Shown in pieces: positions 26,593-33,675 of a stretch of DNA of 64,000 nt (position 1 is the first letter of the stretch; the number at the start of each line of letters is the position of its first letter). The notes beneath the pieces were generated by a model, which worked only from the letters and a program-made list of their open reading frames with translations, did not search any database and had not been told where the DNA came from. A program made the position numbers and the translations under genes. Origin of the DNA: Bacteroidales bacterium (lineage in GTDB: Bacteria > Bacteroidota > Bacteroidia > Bacteroidales > UBA932); contig JAFTDJ010000038.1 in the NCBI GenBank assembly GCA_017454265.1, positions 1-64,000 on the forward strand. Direction: 5' to 3'.

Positions 26593-27688
26593 CTATTTTC
26601 GTGAAAGAACCTGAGGAAGCCCTGAAGAAGGCCCTGTCTGTGCTTATGTGGCCTAACAGCGTTTCCGTGCGGGTTTTATCGGTGTCTGAAATAAAAATCT
26701 GCCCGAAGTCGTTTCCTGCGACCATCTTCAGCAAATTGCCGGCCCGATCCATGTCCAGTTTGTCGAAGAGGTCGTCCAGAAGAAGTATGGGCGGAAATCC
26801 CCAGCGCTTTTTCATTATCTCGTACTGTGCGAACTTGAGGGCAACAAGGAACGACTTCTGCTGCCCCTGTGAGCCGCAGTGGCGTATTGGAAAACCATCC
26901 ATGGAGAAAACAAAGTCGTCGCGGTGTATTCCCGAACAGGTATATCCGAGAGCGGCGTCGCGCTGCCTGTGGTCCTTCATAAGACTGCTGAAGGATCGTT
27001 TTGAAAGGTCGCTGCGGTAGTTTATGCCAACCTGTTCCCTGCCTCCGGAGATTGCGGAATAATAGTTCTGGACTATGGGCAGAAGGTCATCGCAGAACTT
27101 GGTGCGCACTTGTGCGATTGATGCGGCCAGCGGTTCCATCTGCAGGTCGAAAGTCTCAAGGAGCCCTTCGTCCGGTTCGTGCTCTTTCAGCAGGCGGTTG
27201 CGTTGGGCAAGCAGTTTGCCGTATTGCTGAAGGTCGATAAGATACTTTCTGTCCATTTGCGACACAAAGGCGTTTACGAAACGGCGCCTTTCGTCTCCTG
27301 ACTCGTTTACCAGGTCTGAATCGGCGGGGGAGACTAGTACGATGGGGAGCGCGCCTATGTGATCGGAGATTTTCTGATACGGCTTGTCATCCTTGCGGAT
27401 TTTTTTCTCGGCGCAGTCCGTAACCTGTATGGAGAATCTGGCGTCGTCGCCTTCCCGCAGCCGGTACAGGCCGCTGAGAGCGAAAGCGGAGGTGCCGCGC
27501 CTGAAATTGAACTTCTCCGCAGTCTGTATGCCGCTTTTGGTCATTGAAAGATAGTATATTGCGTCGAGAAGGTTGGTTTTGCCTTCTCCGTTGCCGCCCC
27601 ATATGCAGTTTATGCCGGGAGAAAAAGAGAGCTCCTGCAGCTCTATGTTGCGGAAATCCTGAATAACTATTTTCTTCAGTACGGGCAT
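26579..27688 (-). CDS. recF: DNA replication and repair protein RecF
   Basis: RecF helps load RecA at single-stranded gaps. The 369-aa SMC-like ATPase has Walker A GGNGEGKT at 31-38, the signature region CGSQGQQKSFLVALK and the Walker B motif ILLLDDLFDKLD near 300-311. It is the first gene of the recF-DUF721-pdxB-DUF4301 operon and has a promoter box four bases upstream of the ATG, so its mRNA may be leaderless. Confidence 0.96.
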   Translation of the reverse strand: MPVLKKIVIQDFRNIELQELSFSPGINCIWGGNGEGKTNLLDAIYYLSMTKSGIQTAEKFNFRRGTSAFALSGLYRLREGDDARFSIQVTDCAEKKIRKDDKPYQKISDHIGALPIVLVSPADSDLVNESGDERRRFVNAFVSQMDRKYLIDLQQYGKLLAQRNRLLKEHEPDEGLLETFDLQMEPLAASIAQVRTKFCDDLLPIVQNYYSAISGGREQVGINYRSDLSKRSFSSLMKDHRQRDAALGYTCSGIHRDDFVFSMDGFPIRHCGSQGQQKSFLVALKFAQYEIMKKRWGFPPILLLDDLFDKLDMDRAGNLLKMVAGNDFGQIFISDTDKTRTETLLGHISTDRAFFRASSGSFTKIDGDI

Positions 27689-27692
27689 ATTG

Positions 27693-27700
27693 CAAAATTA
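27693..27700 (-). promoter_or_regulatory. -7 promoter box for recF operon
   Basis: The minus strand reads TAATTTTG, an exact TAnnTTTG match four bases before the recF ATG. Confidence 0.55.
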
Positions 27701-27721
27701 GGATAATTTGTTTGAAATTAC

Positions 27722-27729
27722 TACCTTTG
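27722..27729 (+). promoter_or_regulatory. -7 promoter box for the TPR-yebC pair
   Basis: TACCTTTG matches TAnnTTTG exactly, 39 bases before the ATG at 27769. Confidence 0.5.
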
Positions 27730-27768
27730 TCAGCTAATTTATTAGGAAAAACAAAAAACAAGCTAGAT

Positions 27769-28449
27769 ATGGCAAAGGAAAAAGTAAACGAGAAGGAACT
27801 CCTCCGCAAGGAGAACCTTGAGGAGACAGTCTCCAAGACAGACAAATTTTATAACGAAAACAAAAAGACCATTTGGACAGTGGTATGCGTCCTTGTGGTA
27901 CTTGCGCTGGCCGTATTCGCATATGTGAAACTGGTTTACCAGCCCAAGTGCGTTGAAGCCGCCCAGCAGGCCTTCCCTGCGGAGCAGAGTTTCGCAGCCG
28001 GCGAATTCGAGCTTGCCCTCAATGGAGACGGCAATGTGCTGGGACTCGCAGATATTATCTCGGAGTATGGCGGAAAGGCCGGCGCGGCCGTGTACATGGA
28101 AGCCGGCGTATGTGCCCTCCAGCTTGGCCAGTATGAGGATGCACTTGCTTACCTCAAAAAGTACAACGGCAAGGAGCCTATCCTCGCCGCCCGTGCCCTT
28201 GCCTGCCAGGGAGACGCATATGTAGGACTTGAAAAGTTCAATGAAGCGGCAGCTGCCTACGACAAGGCTGCATCCAAGGCCGACAACGTGTTTGCTGCGG
28301 CATACCTGCTCAAAGCCGGTATCGTTTACGAGCAGCTTGGCGACAAGGCCAAGGCCATCTCCTGCTATCGCACCATCAAAGAGAAATATCCCCAGTCGGT
28401 GGAAGGTTACGAAATCGACAAGTACATAACCCGCGCAGAAGCTGAGTAA
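27769..28449 (+). CDS. membrane-anchored tetratricopeptide repeat protein
   Basis: This 226-aa protein has a charged N-terminus, one transmembrane segment at about 35-54 and a C-terminal region of three or four TPR-like helical pairs (YEDALAYLKKYNG, VGLEKFNEAAAAYDKA, YEQLGDKAKAISCYRTI). The layout resembles YfgM-type proteins, which assist folding of exported proteins, but here the partner is unknown. The start is ATG 27769; a longer in-frame start lies in the promoter region. It is two bases from yebC. Confidence 0.82.
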   Translation: MAKEKVNEKELLRKENLEETVSKTDKFYNENKKTIWTVVCVLVVLALAVFAYVKLVYQPKCVEAAQQAFPAEQSFAAGEFELALNGDGNVLGLADIISEYGGKAGAAVYMEAGVCALQLGQYEDALAYLKKYNGKEPILAARALACQGDAYVGLEKFNEAAAAYDKAASKADNVFAAAYLLKAGIVYEQLGDKAKAISCYRTIKEKYPQSVEGYEIDKYITRAEAE

Positions 28450-28451
28450 TT

Positions 28452-29201
28452 ATGGGAAGAGCATTTGAGTTCCGCAAGGAAAGGAAACTGAAGAGATGGG
28501 GGCATATGGCCCGTACTTTTACCAAGCTTGGTAAAGAAATTACGATTGCAGTCAAGCAGGGCGGCCCCGACGTGACCGGTAATCCCCGTCTCCGCGCCCT
28601 TATGGCTGAAGCCCGTGCAGAGCAGATGCCGAAGGAGAATATCGAACGTGCTATCAAAAAGGCCACCGAAAGCAAACAGGGAGACTTCAAGGAGATTATT
28701 TACGAGGGATTTGGTCCTTTCGGCATTGCCTATCTGGTGGAGGCCGCTACCGATAACAACACTCGTACTGTGGCGAATGTCCGCTCTTATTTCAATAAGT
28801 GCGGCGGTTCTCTGGGAACCAGCGGCTCAGTGTCTTTCATGTTCGACCGCAAGTGCACTTTCCGTATCAAGGAGAAGGACGGTATCGATCTTGAAGAGCT
28901 TGAGCTTGAACTGATTGATTACGGAGTGGAAGAACTTTTCGAGCAGATTGAGGTGGATAAGGATGACAACGAGACGAAGGTCATTGTCATCTACGGAGAG
29001 TACGGTTCTTATGGCCAGATTCAGAAGTATATAGAAGAGAATGGCTTCGAACTGATTTCCGGAGGCTTCGAGCAGATACCCAATGTAGATCTGAAAGAAG
29101 TTACACCCGAGCAGCGGGCTACTCTCGAGAAGCTTACCGGTTTGCTTGAGGACGACGAGGACGTGACCAACGTCTATACGACAATGAAGCCTGAGGAATG
29201 A
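28452..29201 (+). CDS. yebC: YebC/PmpR family protein
   Basis: This 249-aa protein is a YebC family member, with the N-terminal block MGRAFEFRKERKLKRWGHMA, the strongly conserved GGPDVTGNPRLRALMAEAR and EAATDNNTRTVANVR segments, and an acidic C-terminus. The family was long annotated as transcriptional regulators; recent work links it to translation through ribosomes stalled at difficult (proline-rich) sequences. It is probably cotranscribed with the TPR gene. Confidence 0.95.
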   Translation: MGRAFEFRKERKLKRWGHMARTFTKLGKEITIAVKQGGPDVTGNPRLRALMAEARAEQMPKENIERAIKKATESKQGDFKEIIYEGFGPFGIAYLVEAATDNNTRTVANVRSYFNKCGGSLGTSGSVSFMFDRKCTFRIKEKDGIDLEELELELIDYGVEELFEQIEVDKDDNETKVIVIYGEYGSYGQIQKYIEENGFELISGGFEQIPNVDLKEVTPEQRATLEKLTGLLEDDEDVTNVYTTMKPEE

Positions 29202-29216
29202 CATTTCCCCGTTCCT

Positions 29217-29241
29217 GTCATTCTGAACGAAGTGAAGAATC
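29217..29241. repeat. copy of a short dispersed repeat-like element
   Basis: The word GTCATTCTGAACGAAGTGAAGAATC is a partial palindrome (ATTCT and AGAAT arms). From memory it matches a widespread dispersed intergenic word of the form ATTCTGAGCGAAGCGAAGAAT. It occupies most of the gap between the convergent yebC and GSCFA genes, and its end touches the GSCFA stop codon. Confidence 0.5.
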
Positions 29242-30077
29242 TAAAGGATTTTGCGGTGCGCCGACAGGCGCGCCGCTTTTTCGTTTGCCTCTATTGCAGA
29301 ACGCTCTGCGGGGTCGGTATAGCTGTCCAGGAAGCGCTCCCAGATGATGCTCACGGCGGTAGGTGACGGGTGCACCAGGTCTTCGGCGTAGAAACGGTAG
29401 TCCCGCAGCTCGTCCATCATTATTTCGAAGGCTGGAAAGTAGTCGGCCGCAGCCGATTCTGCGGCAAGCAGGAGACGAGCCTTGCTGAGCGCGTTTGCAT
29501 GTGCCCCGTCGCCCATATGGCGTATGGGGGATACAGTCAGGATGAAGCGCTTCTCCGGGTGGGAATCAATAACGGCCTTCAGCGCCGCAGCCGCCTCGCT
29601 GGCGTCCAGCATCCTGCGCTCGAACTCCCGTGCGGGAAGCTTGAGGCAGTTCGAAACCGGCCGCTTGTCGTGATACCACACAAAGGCGGTGCCCAGCGTT
29701 ATAATCACTACGTTTGCAGAAGACCAGAATGCTGCGGCTCCGGCAAGGTGCCCGTTGGCGTTATCCAGGAACTCTTCTTCCGAGGCCCTTGCGAACGACG
29801 TATGATGCTCGAACGAGCATATGAGCCCCGCTCCCGCACCCATACGGACGCAGTCTTCCCGGGTAAATGTTCTGCCGGAATCCAGCCTGCGAACGGCGGA
29901 CTCGACGGACATCGGATTGTACAGAGCTCCGAAAGGATTGGCGCATACCTGGAAGCCTGCTGCAGACATCTTTTCGGCGATGCTGTCTGCAAAGCAGCTT
30001 CCGAGTGTCATTATCCTGTCCGACAGAGAAAGCGGTCGGGAGGGAGCTTCTACATTTACTGTGGTAGTGAGTTTCAT
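29241..30077 (-). CDS. GSCFA domain protein
   Basis: This 278-aa protein is a GSCFA family member, named after the motif that appears here as LGSCFAD near 25-31. The family belongs to the SGNH-like hydrolases and is found in Bacteroidetes and plants' relatives; the catalytic Ser in GSCFA and the C-terminal DLVHPS with Asp-x-x-His support a hydrolase fold. Other motifs are NPFGALYNP and ITLGTAFVW. The substrate is unknown. No signal peptide is seen. The promoter box of this gene and that of the divergent nucleotidase gene form a perfect palindrome. Confidence 0.88.
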   Translation of the reverse strand: MKLTTTVNVEAPSRPLSLSDRIMTLGSCFADSIAEKMSAAGFQVCANPFGALYNPMSVESAVRRLDSGRTFTREDCVRMGAGAGLICSFEHHTSFARASEEEFLDNANGHLAGAAAFWSSANVVIITLGTAFVWYHDKRPVSNCLKLPAREFERRMLDASEAAAALKAVIDSHPEKRFILTVSPIRHMGDGAHANALSKARLLLAAESAAADYFPAFEIMMDELRDYRFYAEDLVHPSPTAVSIIWERFLDSYTDPAERSAIEANEKAARLSAHRKIL

Positions 30078-30085
30078 TTTAAACG

Positions 30086-30093
30086 CAAAAATA
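30086..30093 (-). promoter_or_regulatory. -7 promoter box for the GSCFA gene
   Basis: The minus strand reads TATTTTTG, eight bases before the GSCFA ATG. With the box on the other strand it forms the 17-base palindrome CAAAAATACTATTTTTG (30086-30102). Confidence 0.55.
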
Positions 30094-30094
30094 C

Positions 30095-30102
30095 TATTTT
30101 TG
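30095..30102 (+). promoter_or_regulatory. -7 promoter box for the nucleotidase-family gene
   Basis: The plus strand reads TATTTTTG, seven bases before the ATG at 30110. Confidence 0.55.
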
Positions 30103-30109
30103 TAGGAGT

Positions 30110-31813
30110 ATGAAAAAAATTGTTTTTGTTTTCCTTTTGCAGGCGGCGTTTATTTCCGCCTCCGCTCAAGATTTCCATATCGTAACCACGGGAGACGTGC
30201 ACGGAGCTTATTTTAACCGGCCCTACGTTGGCGGGAAGTATGTTCCCAGCCTCATGTCCGTGAAACATTATGTGGACAGCCTGAGGGCGGTTGCCGGCCC
30301 GGAGAACGTTCTTCTTCTCGATGCCGGAGACTGTTTGCAGGGAAACAACGCTTCGTATTATTTCAATTACGTCGCAACTGATCGCCCGCACATCTATCCC
30401 AGGCTTGCAGCATATATGGGATATGATGTCTGTACCGTAGGTAACCACGACATAGAGGCGGGCCACGCGGTATATGACAGGGTGAACGCGGAGCTGGCCG
30501 AGGCGGGAATTCCTTTCCTGGCGGGCAACGCATTCAGAGAAGACGGCAGCCTGTATTTCCAGGAGTATGCACTGCTCGACAAAGGCGGTCGCAAGGTGCT
30601 GGTCCTTGGGTATAACAACGCCAATATCGACAACTGGCTTTCCGAGGATCTCTGGTCCGGAATGCATCATGTATCTTTGGTGCCGCTGGTGCGAAAGAGG
30701 GCGGAAGTGCTGAGGAAGCAGTTCAAGCCGGATGTCCTGGTGGTTGTCGTGCATTCAGGTACCGGCAGGGGAGACGGCAGCTCATACGAGAGCCAGGGCC
30801 TCGACATATTCAAATTCCTGAAAGGTGTGGATGTGCTGGTTACTGCACACGACCACGTTCCTGCGTGCATTTATGCCAGAAACGGGAAGAGCTGGTTGGT
30901 AAACGGGGGCGCCCGCTGCGGTAATGTGGGGCACGTCGTACTGCATTTTGAAGACGGTAAGATCACTTCCCGGCGCGGAGAGTATGTCCGTATGGACAAG
31001 ATGGCTGTAGATGAACGTATGGTGCAGGAATTCGACCCCGAATTTCAGGAAGTCAAAGCCTTTACGGTTCAGCCGGTGGGCCGGTTGGATCTGCCGCTGG
31101 AGACCCGGGACGCCTACGCCGGAATGAATCCCTATATAGATTTGATTCACACCGTCCAGCTTGAGGCTTCCGGTGCGCAGGTGTCTCTTGCCGCACCCCT
31201 TACGTATAATGGGCACGTGAAGAGCGGGGAACTGCTGTTTAATGATATGTTTACAATATATCCATTTGAGAATCAGCTTTATACCCTTAAATTGAAAGGC
31301 TCGGAAATCAAGAAGTTACTGGAGTTCTCCTATAGCAGGTGGGTGCTTACTCCGGGGCGTCACGTATTGTATATTGACGATGCGCCCGATCCTCGTACCG
31401 GGGCTCGCAGATGGTCTTTTGTGAACAGGAGTTACAACTTCGATTCCGCGGCCGGTATAAATTACACGGTTGATGTCTCCAAGCCTGCAGGCGAGAGAGT
31501 GAATATAAGCAGTTTGGCGGACGGTTCTCCTTTCGATGAATCCGCGGAGTATCTGGTTGCGATGACTTCTTACCGTGCCAACGGTGGCGGTGACATGCTG
31601 ACATCAGGCGCCGGAATCCCTCATAACCATATTTCTGACAGGATTGTCGCGCGCTATCCGGAAATAAGGGAACTGATATACCAGTTCATCAAGTCACACG
31701 GCTCGGTTGACGAGTCTTTGATAAGCAACAGGGAGGTCCTCGGAAATTGGAAATTCGTCCCTGAGAATCTTGTCGCCCCGATGATGGAGCAGGACCTTCA
31801 GTTAGTGTTCTAG
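30110..31813 (+). CDS. 5'-nucleotidase / UDP-sugar hydrolase family phosphoesterase
   Basis: This 567-aa exported protein has a signal peptide ending SASAQD and a calcineurin-like metallophosphoesterase domain: GDVHG (28-32), DAGDCLQG (71-78), GNHD (111-114), VVVHSGTG with His215 and AHDH (246-249). The C-terminal part (about 330-540) matches the 5'-nucleotidase substrate-recognition domain, with NDMFTIYPFENQLY and TSYRANGGGDML. Such enzymes strip phosphate from nucleotides or sugar nucleotides in the periplasm for salvage. No lipobox and no C-terminal anchor are seen. The 3' end overlaps the convergent AraC-type gene by 12 bases. Confidence 0.92.
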   Translation: MKKIVFVFLLQAAFISASAQDFHIVTTGDVHGAYFNRPYVGGKYVPSLMSVKHYVDSLRAVAGPENVLLLDAGDCLQGNNASYYFNYVATDRPHIYPRLAAYMGYDVCTVGNHDIEAGHAVYDRVNAELAEAGIPFLAGNAFREDGSLYFQEYALLDKGGRKVLVLGYNNANIDNWLSEDLWSGMHHVSLVPLVRKRAEVLRKQFKPDVLVVVVHSGTGRGDGSSYESQGLDIFKFLKGVDVLVTAHDHVPACIYARNGKSWLVNGGARCGNVGHVVLHFEDGKITSRRGEYVRMDKMAVDERMVQEFDPEFQEVKAFTVQPVGRLDLPLETRDAYAGMNPYIDLIHTVQLEASGAQVSLAAPLTYNGHVKSGELLFNDMFTIYPFENQLYTLKLKGSEIKKLLEFSYSRWVLTPGRHVLYIDDAPDPRTGARRWSFVNRSYNFDSAAGINYTVDVSKPAGERVNISSLADGSPFDESAEYLVAMTSYRANGGGDMLTSGAGIPHNHISDRIVARYPEIRELIYQFIKSHGSVDESLISNREVLGNWKFVPENLVAPMMEQDLQLVF

Positions 31814-32230
31814 ACGTCGCCATTCTGCGGGGGTATATCCGGTTATGGCCTTGAATTGACGCCGGAAATTGCTTTTGTCGTTAATGCCCACAGTCTCACC
31901 GACAAGAGCTGTGGGCATTGTTTTGTCCTCTAACAGAAGCCGCTTGGCTTCCTCAATCCTGAGTTCGCGGCGCCATTGCAAAAAGCTCTTGCCGAACTGT
32001 GTGTGAAAGAAAATAGAAAGCTGCTCCTGCCGCACCCCAAGGATTTCGGCGACCTCACCCATACTCAGATCATCAAGCCATCCTTTGGACATTATCCACT
32101 CATCAAGCCCTGCGATAAACTTGACGTTCTCAGTCTTTTCGCGCTTGTTCAGGGAGCTGGCAGCAGCCCTGCTGAGAATGAGCCTGCCGATTTTGGCTGC
32201 AAGATCCCTCAAAATACTGTTTTTTTTCAT
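31802..32230 (-). CDS. small AraC-type DNA-binding protein
   Basis: This 142-aa protein is little more than an AraC/XylS DNA-binding domain. Residues 1-45 are a basic helical lead, then two helix-turn-helix units follow: MGEVAEILGVRQEQLSIFF near 57-75 and the second ending NFRRQFKAITGYTPAEWRR. No ligand-binding or signal-receiver domain is present, so it may respond through another protein or simply by its amount. It is divergent from ffh; the ffh promoter box overlaps its start codon, so binding here could affect both genes. Target unknown. Confidence 0.85.
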   Translation of the reverse strand: MKKNSILRDLAAKIGRLILSRAAASSLNKREKTENVKFIAGLDEWIMSKGWLDDLSMGEVAEILGVRQEQLSIFFHTQFGKSFLQWRRELRIEEAKRLLLEDKTMPTALVGETVGINDKSNFRRQFKAITGYTPAEWRRLEH

Positions 32231-32237
32231 AACTTTG
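32230..32237 (+). promoter_or_regulatory. -7 promoter box for ffh
   Basis: TAACTTTG matches TAnnTTTG exactly, 19 bases before the ffh ATG. Its first base is part of the start codon of the divergent AraC-type gene. Confidence 0.55.
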
Positions 32238-32256
32238 GAGGTTAAAATAAGTTAGT

Positions 32257-33576
32257 ATGTTTGACAATCTTTCGGAACGCCTGGAAAGGTCCTTCAAGAT
32301 TCTTAAAGGTGAAGGTAAAATAAGTGAGATTAATATTGCAGAGACCCTGAAGGAAATACGCCGGGCCCTGCTGGATGCCGACGTCAGCTATAAAGTGGCC
32401 AAGGAGTTTTGCGACCGCGTTAAGCAGAAGGCGATGGGGGCCAATGTGCTCACCGCGGTAAAGCCTCAGCAGATGATGGTCAAGATCGTGCACGACGAGC
32501 TGGCGGATTTCATGGGCTCCGAGCATACGGAGATTAATCTTAAGAACACACCGTCGGTCGTGCTGGTAGCCGGTTTGAACGGTTCCGGAAAGACCACTTT
32601 CACAGGCAAGCTTGGCTTATACTTGAAAAGCAAGAAAGGCCGTAAGGTGCTGCTTGCCGCTTGCGATACCTTCAGGCCTGCTGCAATAGAGCAGCTTAAA
32701 ACCCTTGGAAGCCAGATTGGCATTGCTGTTTATAGCGAAGAAGGGGAGAAGGACCCGGTGAAGGTGGCCCGGAACGCCGTGCAGCACGCCCGCGCTGAAG
32801 GTTACAACGTAGTAGTTGTGGATACGGCGGGCCGCTTGGTAGTGGACCAGGAACTAATGGACGAAATACGCCTGCTGCATAGTTCCCTCAAGCCCGACGA
32901 AACCCTCTTTGTAGTTGACGCCATGACCGGCCAGGATGCGGTAGAAAGCGCCAAAGCTTTCAATGAGGCCATAAACTACGACGGTGTTGTGCTTACAAAG
33001 ATGGACGGCGACACTCGCGGCGGTGCGGCCCTTTCCATTAAAGCTGTTACCGGGAAGCCGATAAAGTTTGTCAGTACCGGAGAGAAAATGGAGGCCCTGG
33101 ACATTTTCTATCCCGCCCGCGTTGCCGACCGTATCCTGGGTATGGGCGACGTTGTGTCCCTGGTCGAGAAAGCGCAGGAACAGTACGACGAAAAACAAGC
33201 TCGCGAACTGCATAAGAAGATTGCCCGTAACCAGTTTACCCTCAACGACTTCTATGAGCAGCTCCAGCAGGTTCAGAAGATGGGCTCCGCCAAGGATCTG
33301 ATGGGCATGTTGCCCGGTATGGACAAGGCGCTCAAAGACGTTGACATACCCGACGATGCGTTCAAGCCCACGGAGGCAATAATACAGTCAATGACACCGT
33401 ACGAAAAGGAGCATCCGGAGTGCCTTAGCGGCTCACGGCGGCAGAGAATCGCGCGGGGTTCCGGGACCTCGATAGCTGATGTAAACAAACTACTGAAGCA
33501 GTTCGAACAGACTCGCAAAATGATGAAAATGGCAATGGACGGCTCGCTCCGCCAGAGGTTAAAGGGATTCCGTTAG
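32257..33576 (+). CDS. ffh: signal recognition particle protein Ffh
   Basis: Ffh binds 4.5S RNA and signal sequences and targets ribosomes to the membrane through FtsY. The 439-aa GTPase has the N domain, the P-loop GLNGSGKT at 106-113, DTAGR near 190, TKMDGDTRGG near 247-256 and a C-terminal methionine-rich M domain with the RNA-binding segment SGSRRQRIARGSG near 387-399. The tail is short, as in many Bacteroidetes. A terminator follows directly. The SRP RNA gene is not seen in this window. Confidence 0.97.
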   Translation: MFDNLSERLERSFKILKGEGKISEINIAETLKEIRRALLDADVSYKVAKEFCDRVKQKAMGANVLTAVKPQQMMVKIVHDELADFMGSEHTEINLKNTPSVVLVAGLNGSGKTTFTGKLGLYLKSKKGRKVLLAACDTFRPAAIEQLKTLGSQIGIAVYSEEGEKDPVKVARNAVQHARAEGYNVVVVDTAGRLVVDQELMDEIRLLHSSLKPDETLFVVDAMTGQDAVESAKAFNEAINYDGVVLTKMDGDTRGGAALSIKAVTGKPIKFVSTGEKMEALDIFYPARVADRILGMGDVVSLVEKAQEQYDEKQARELHKKIARNQFTLNDFYEQLQQVQKMGSAKDLMGMLPGMDKALKDVDIPDDAFKPTEAIIQSMTPYEKEHPECLSGSRRQRIARGSGTSIADVNKLLKQFEQTRKMMKMAMDGSLRQRLKGFR

Positions 33577-33593
33577 GAATTCCTTTTTTTTTT
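33563..33593 (+). terminator. intrinsic terminator after ffh
   Basis: AGGGATTCC and GGAATTCCT pair around a GTTA loop (one G-U pair), followed by a run of about ten T. The left arm lies in the last ffh codons. It insulates ffh from the polysaccharide locus. Confidence 0.85.
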
Positions 33594-33596
33594 GCA

Positions 33597-33604
33597 TATA
33601 TTTG
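33597..33604 (+). promoter_or_regulatory. -7 promoter box for the polysaccharide locus
   Basis: TATATTTG, an exact TAnnTTTG match, lies four bases after the T-run of the ffh terminator and gives a leader of about 65 bases before the ATG at 33676. It is the only promoter-like box I can place for the 16-gene locus. Confidence 0.55.
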
Positions 33605-33675
33605 TGAAATACTTAGACCGCCCGCATCTTCAATGTGACAGGCGAGAACGAAGTTGTATTCTAAATCATCCATAT

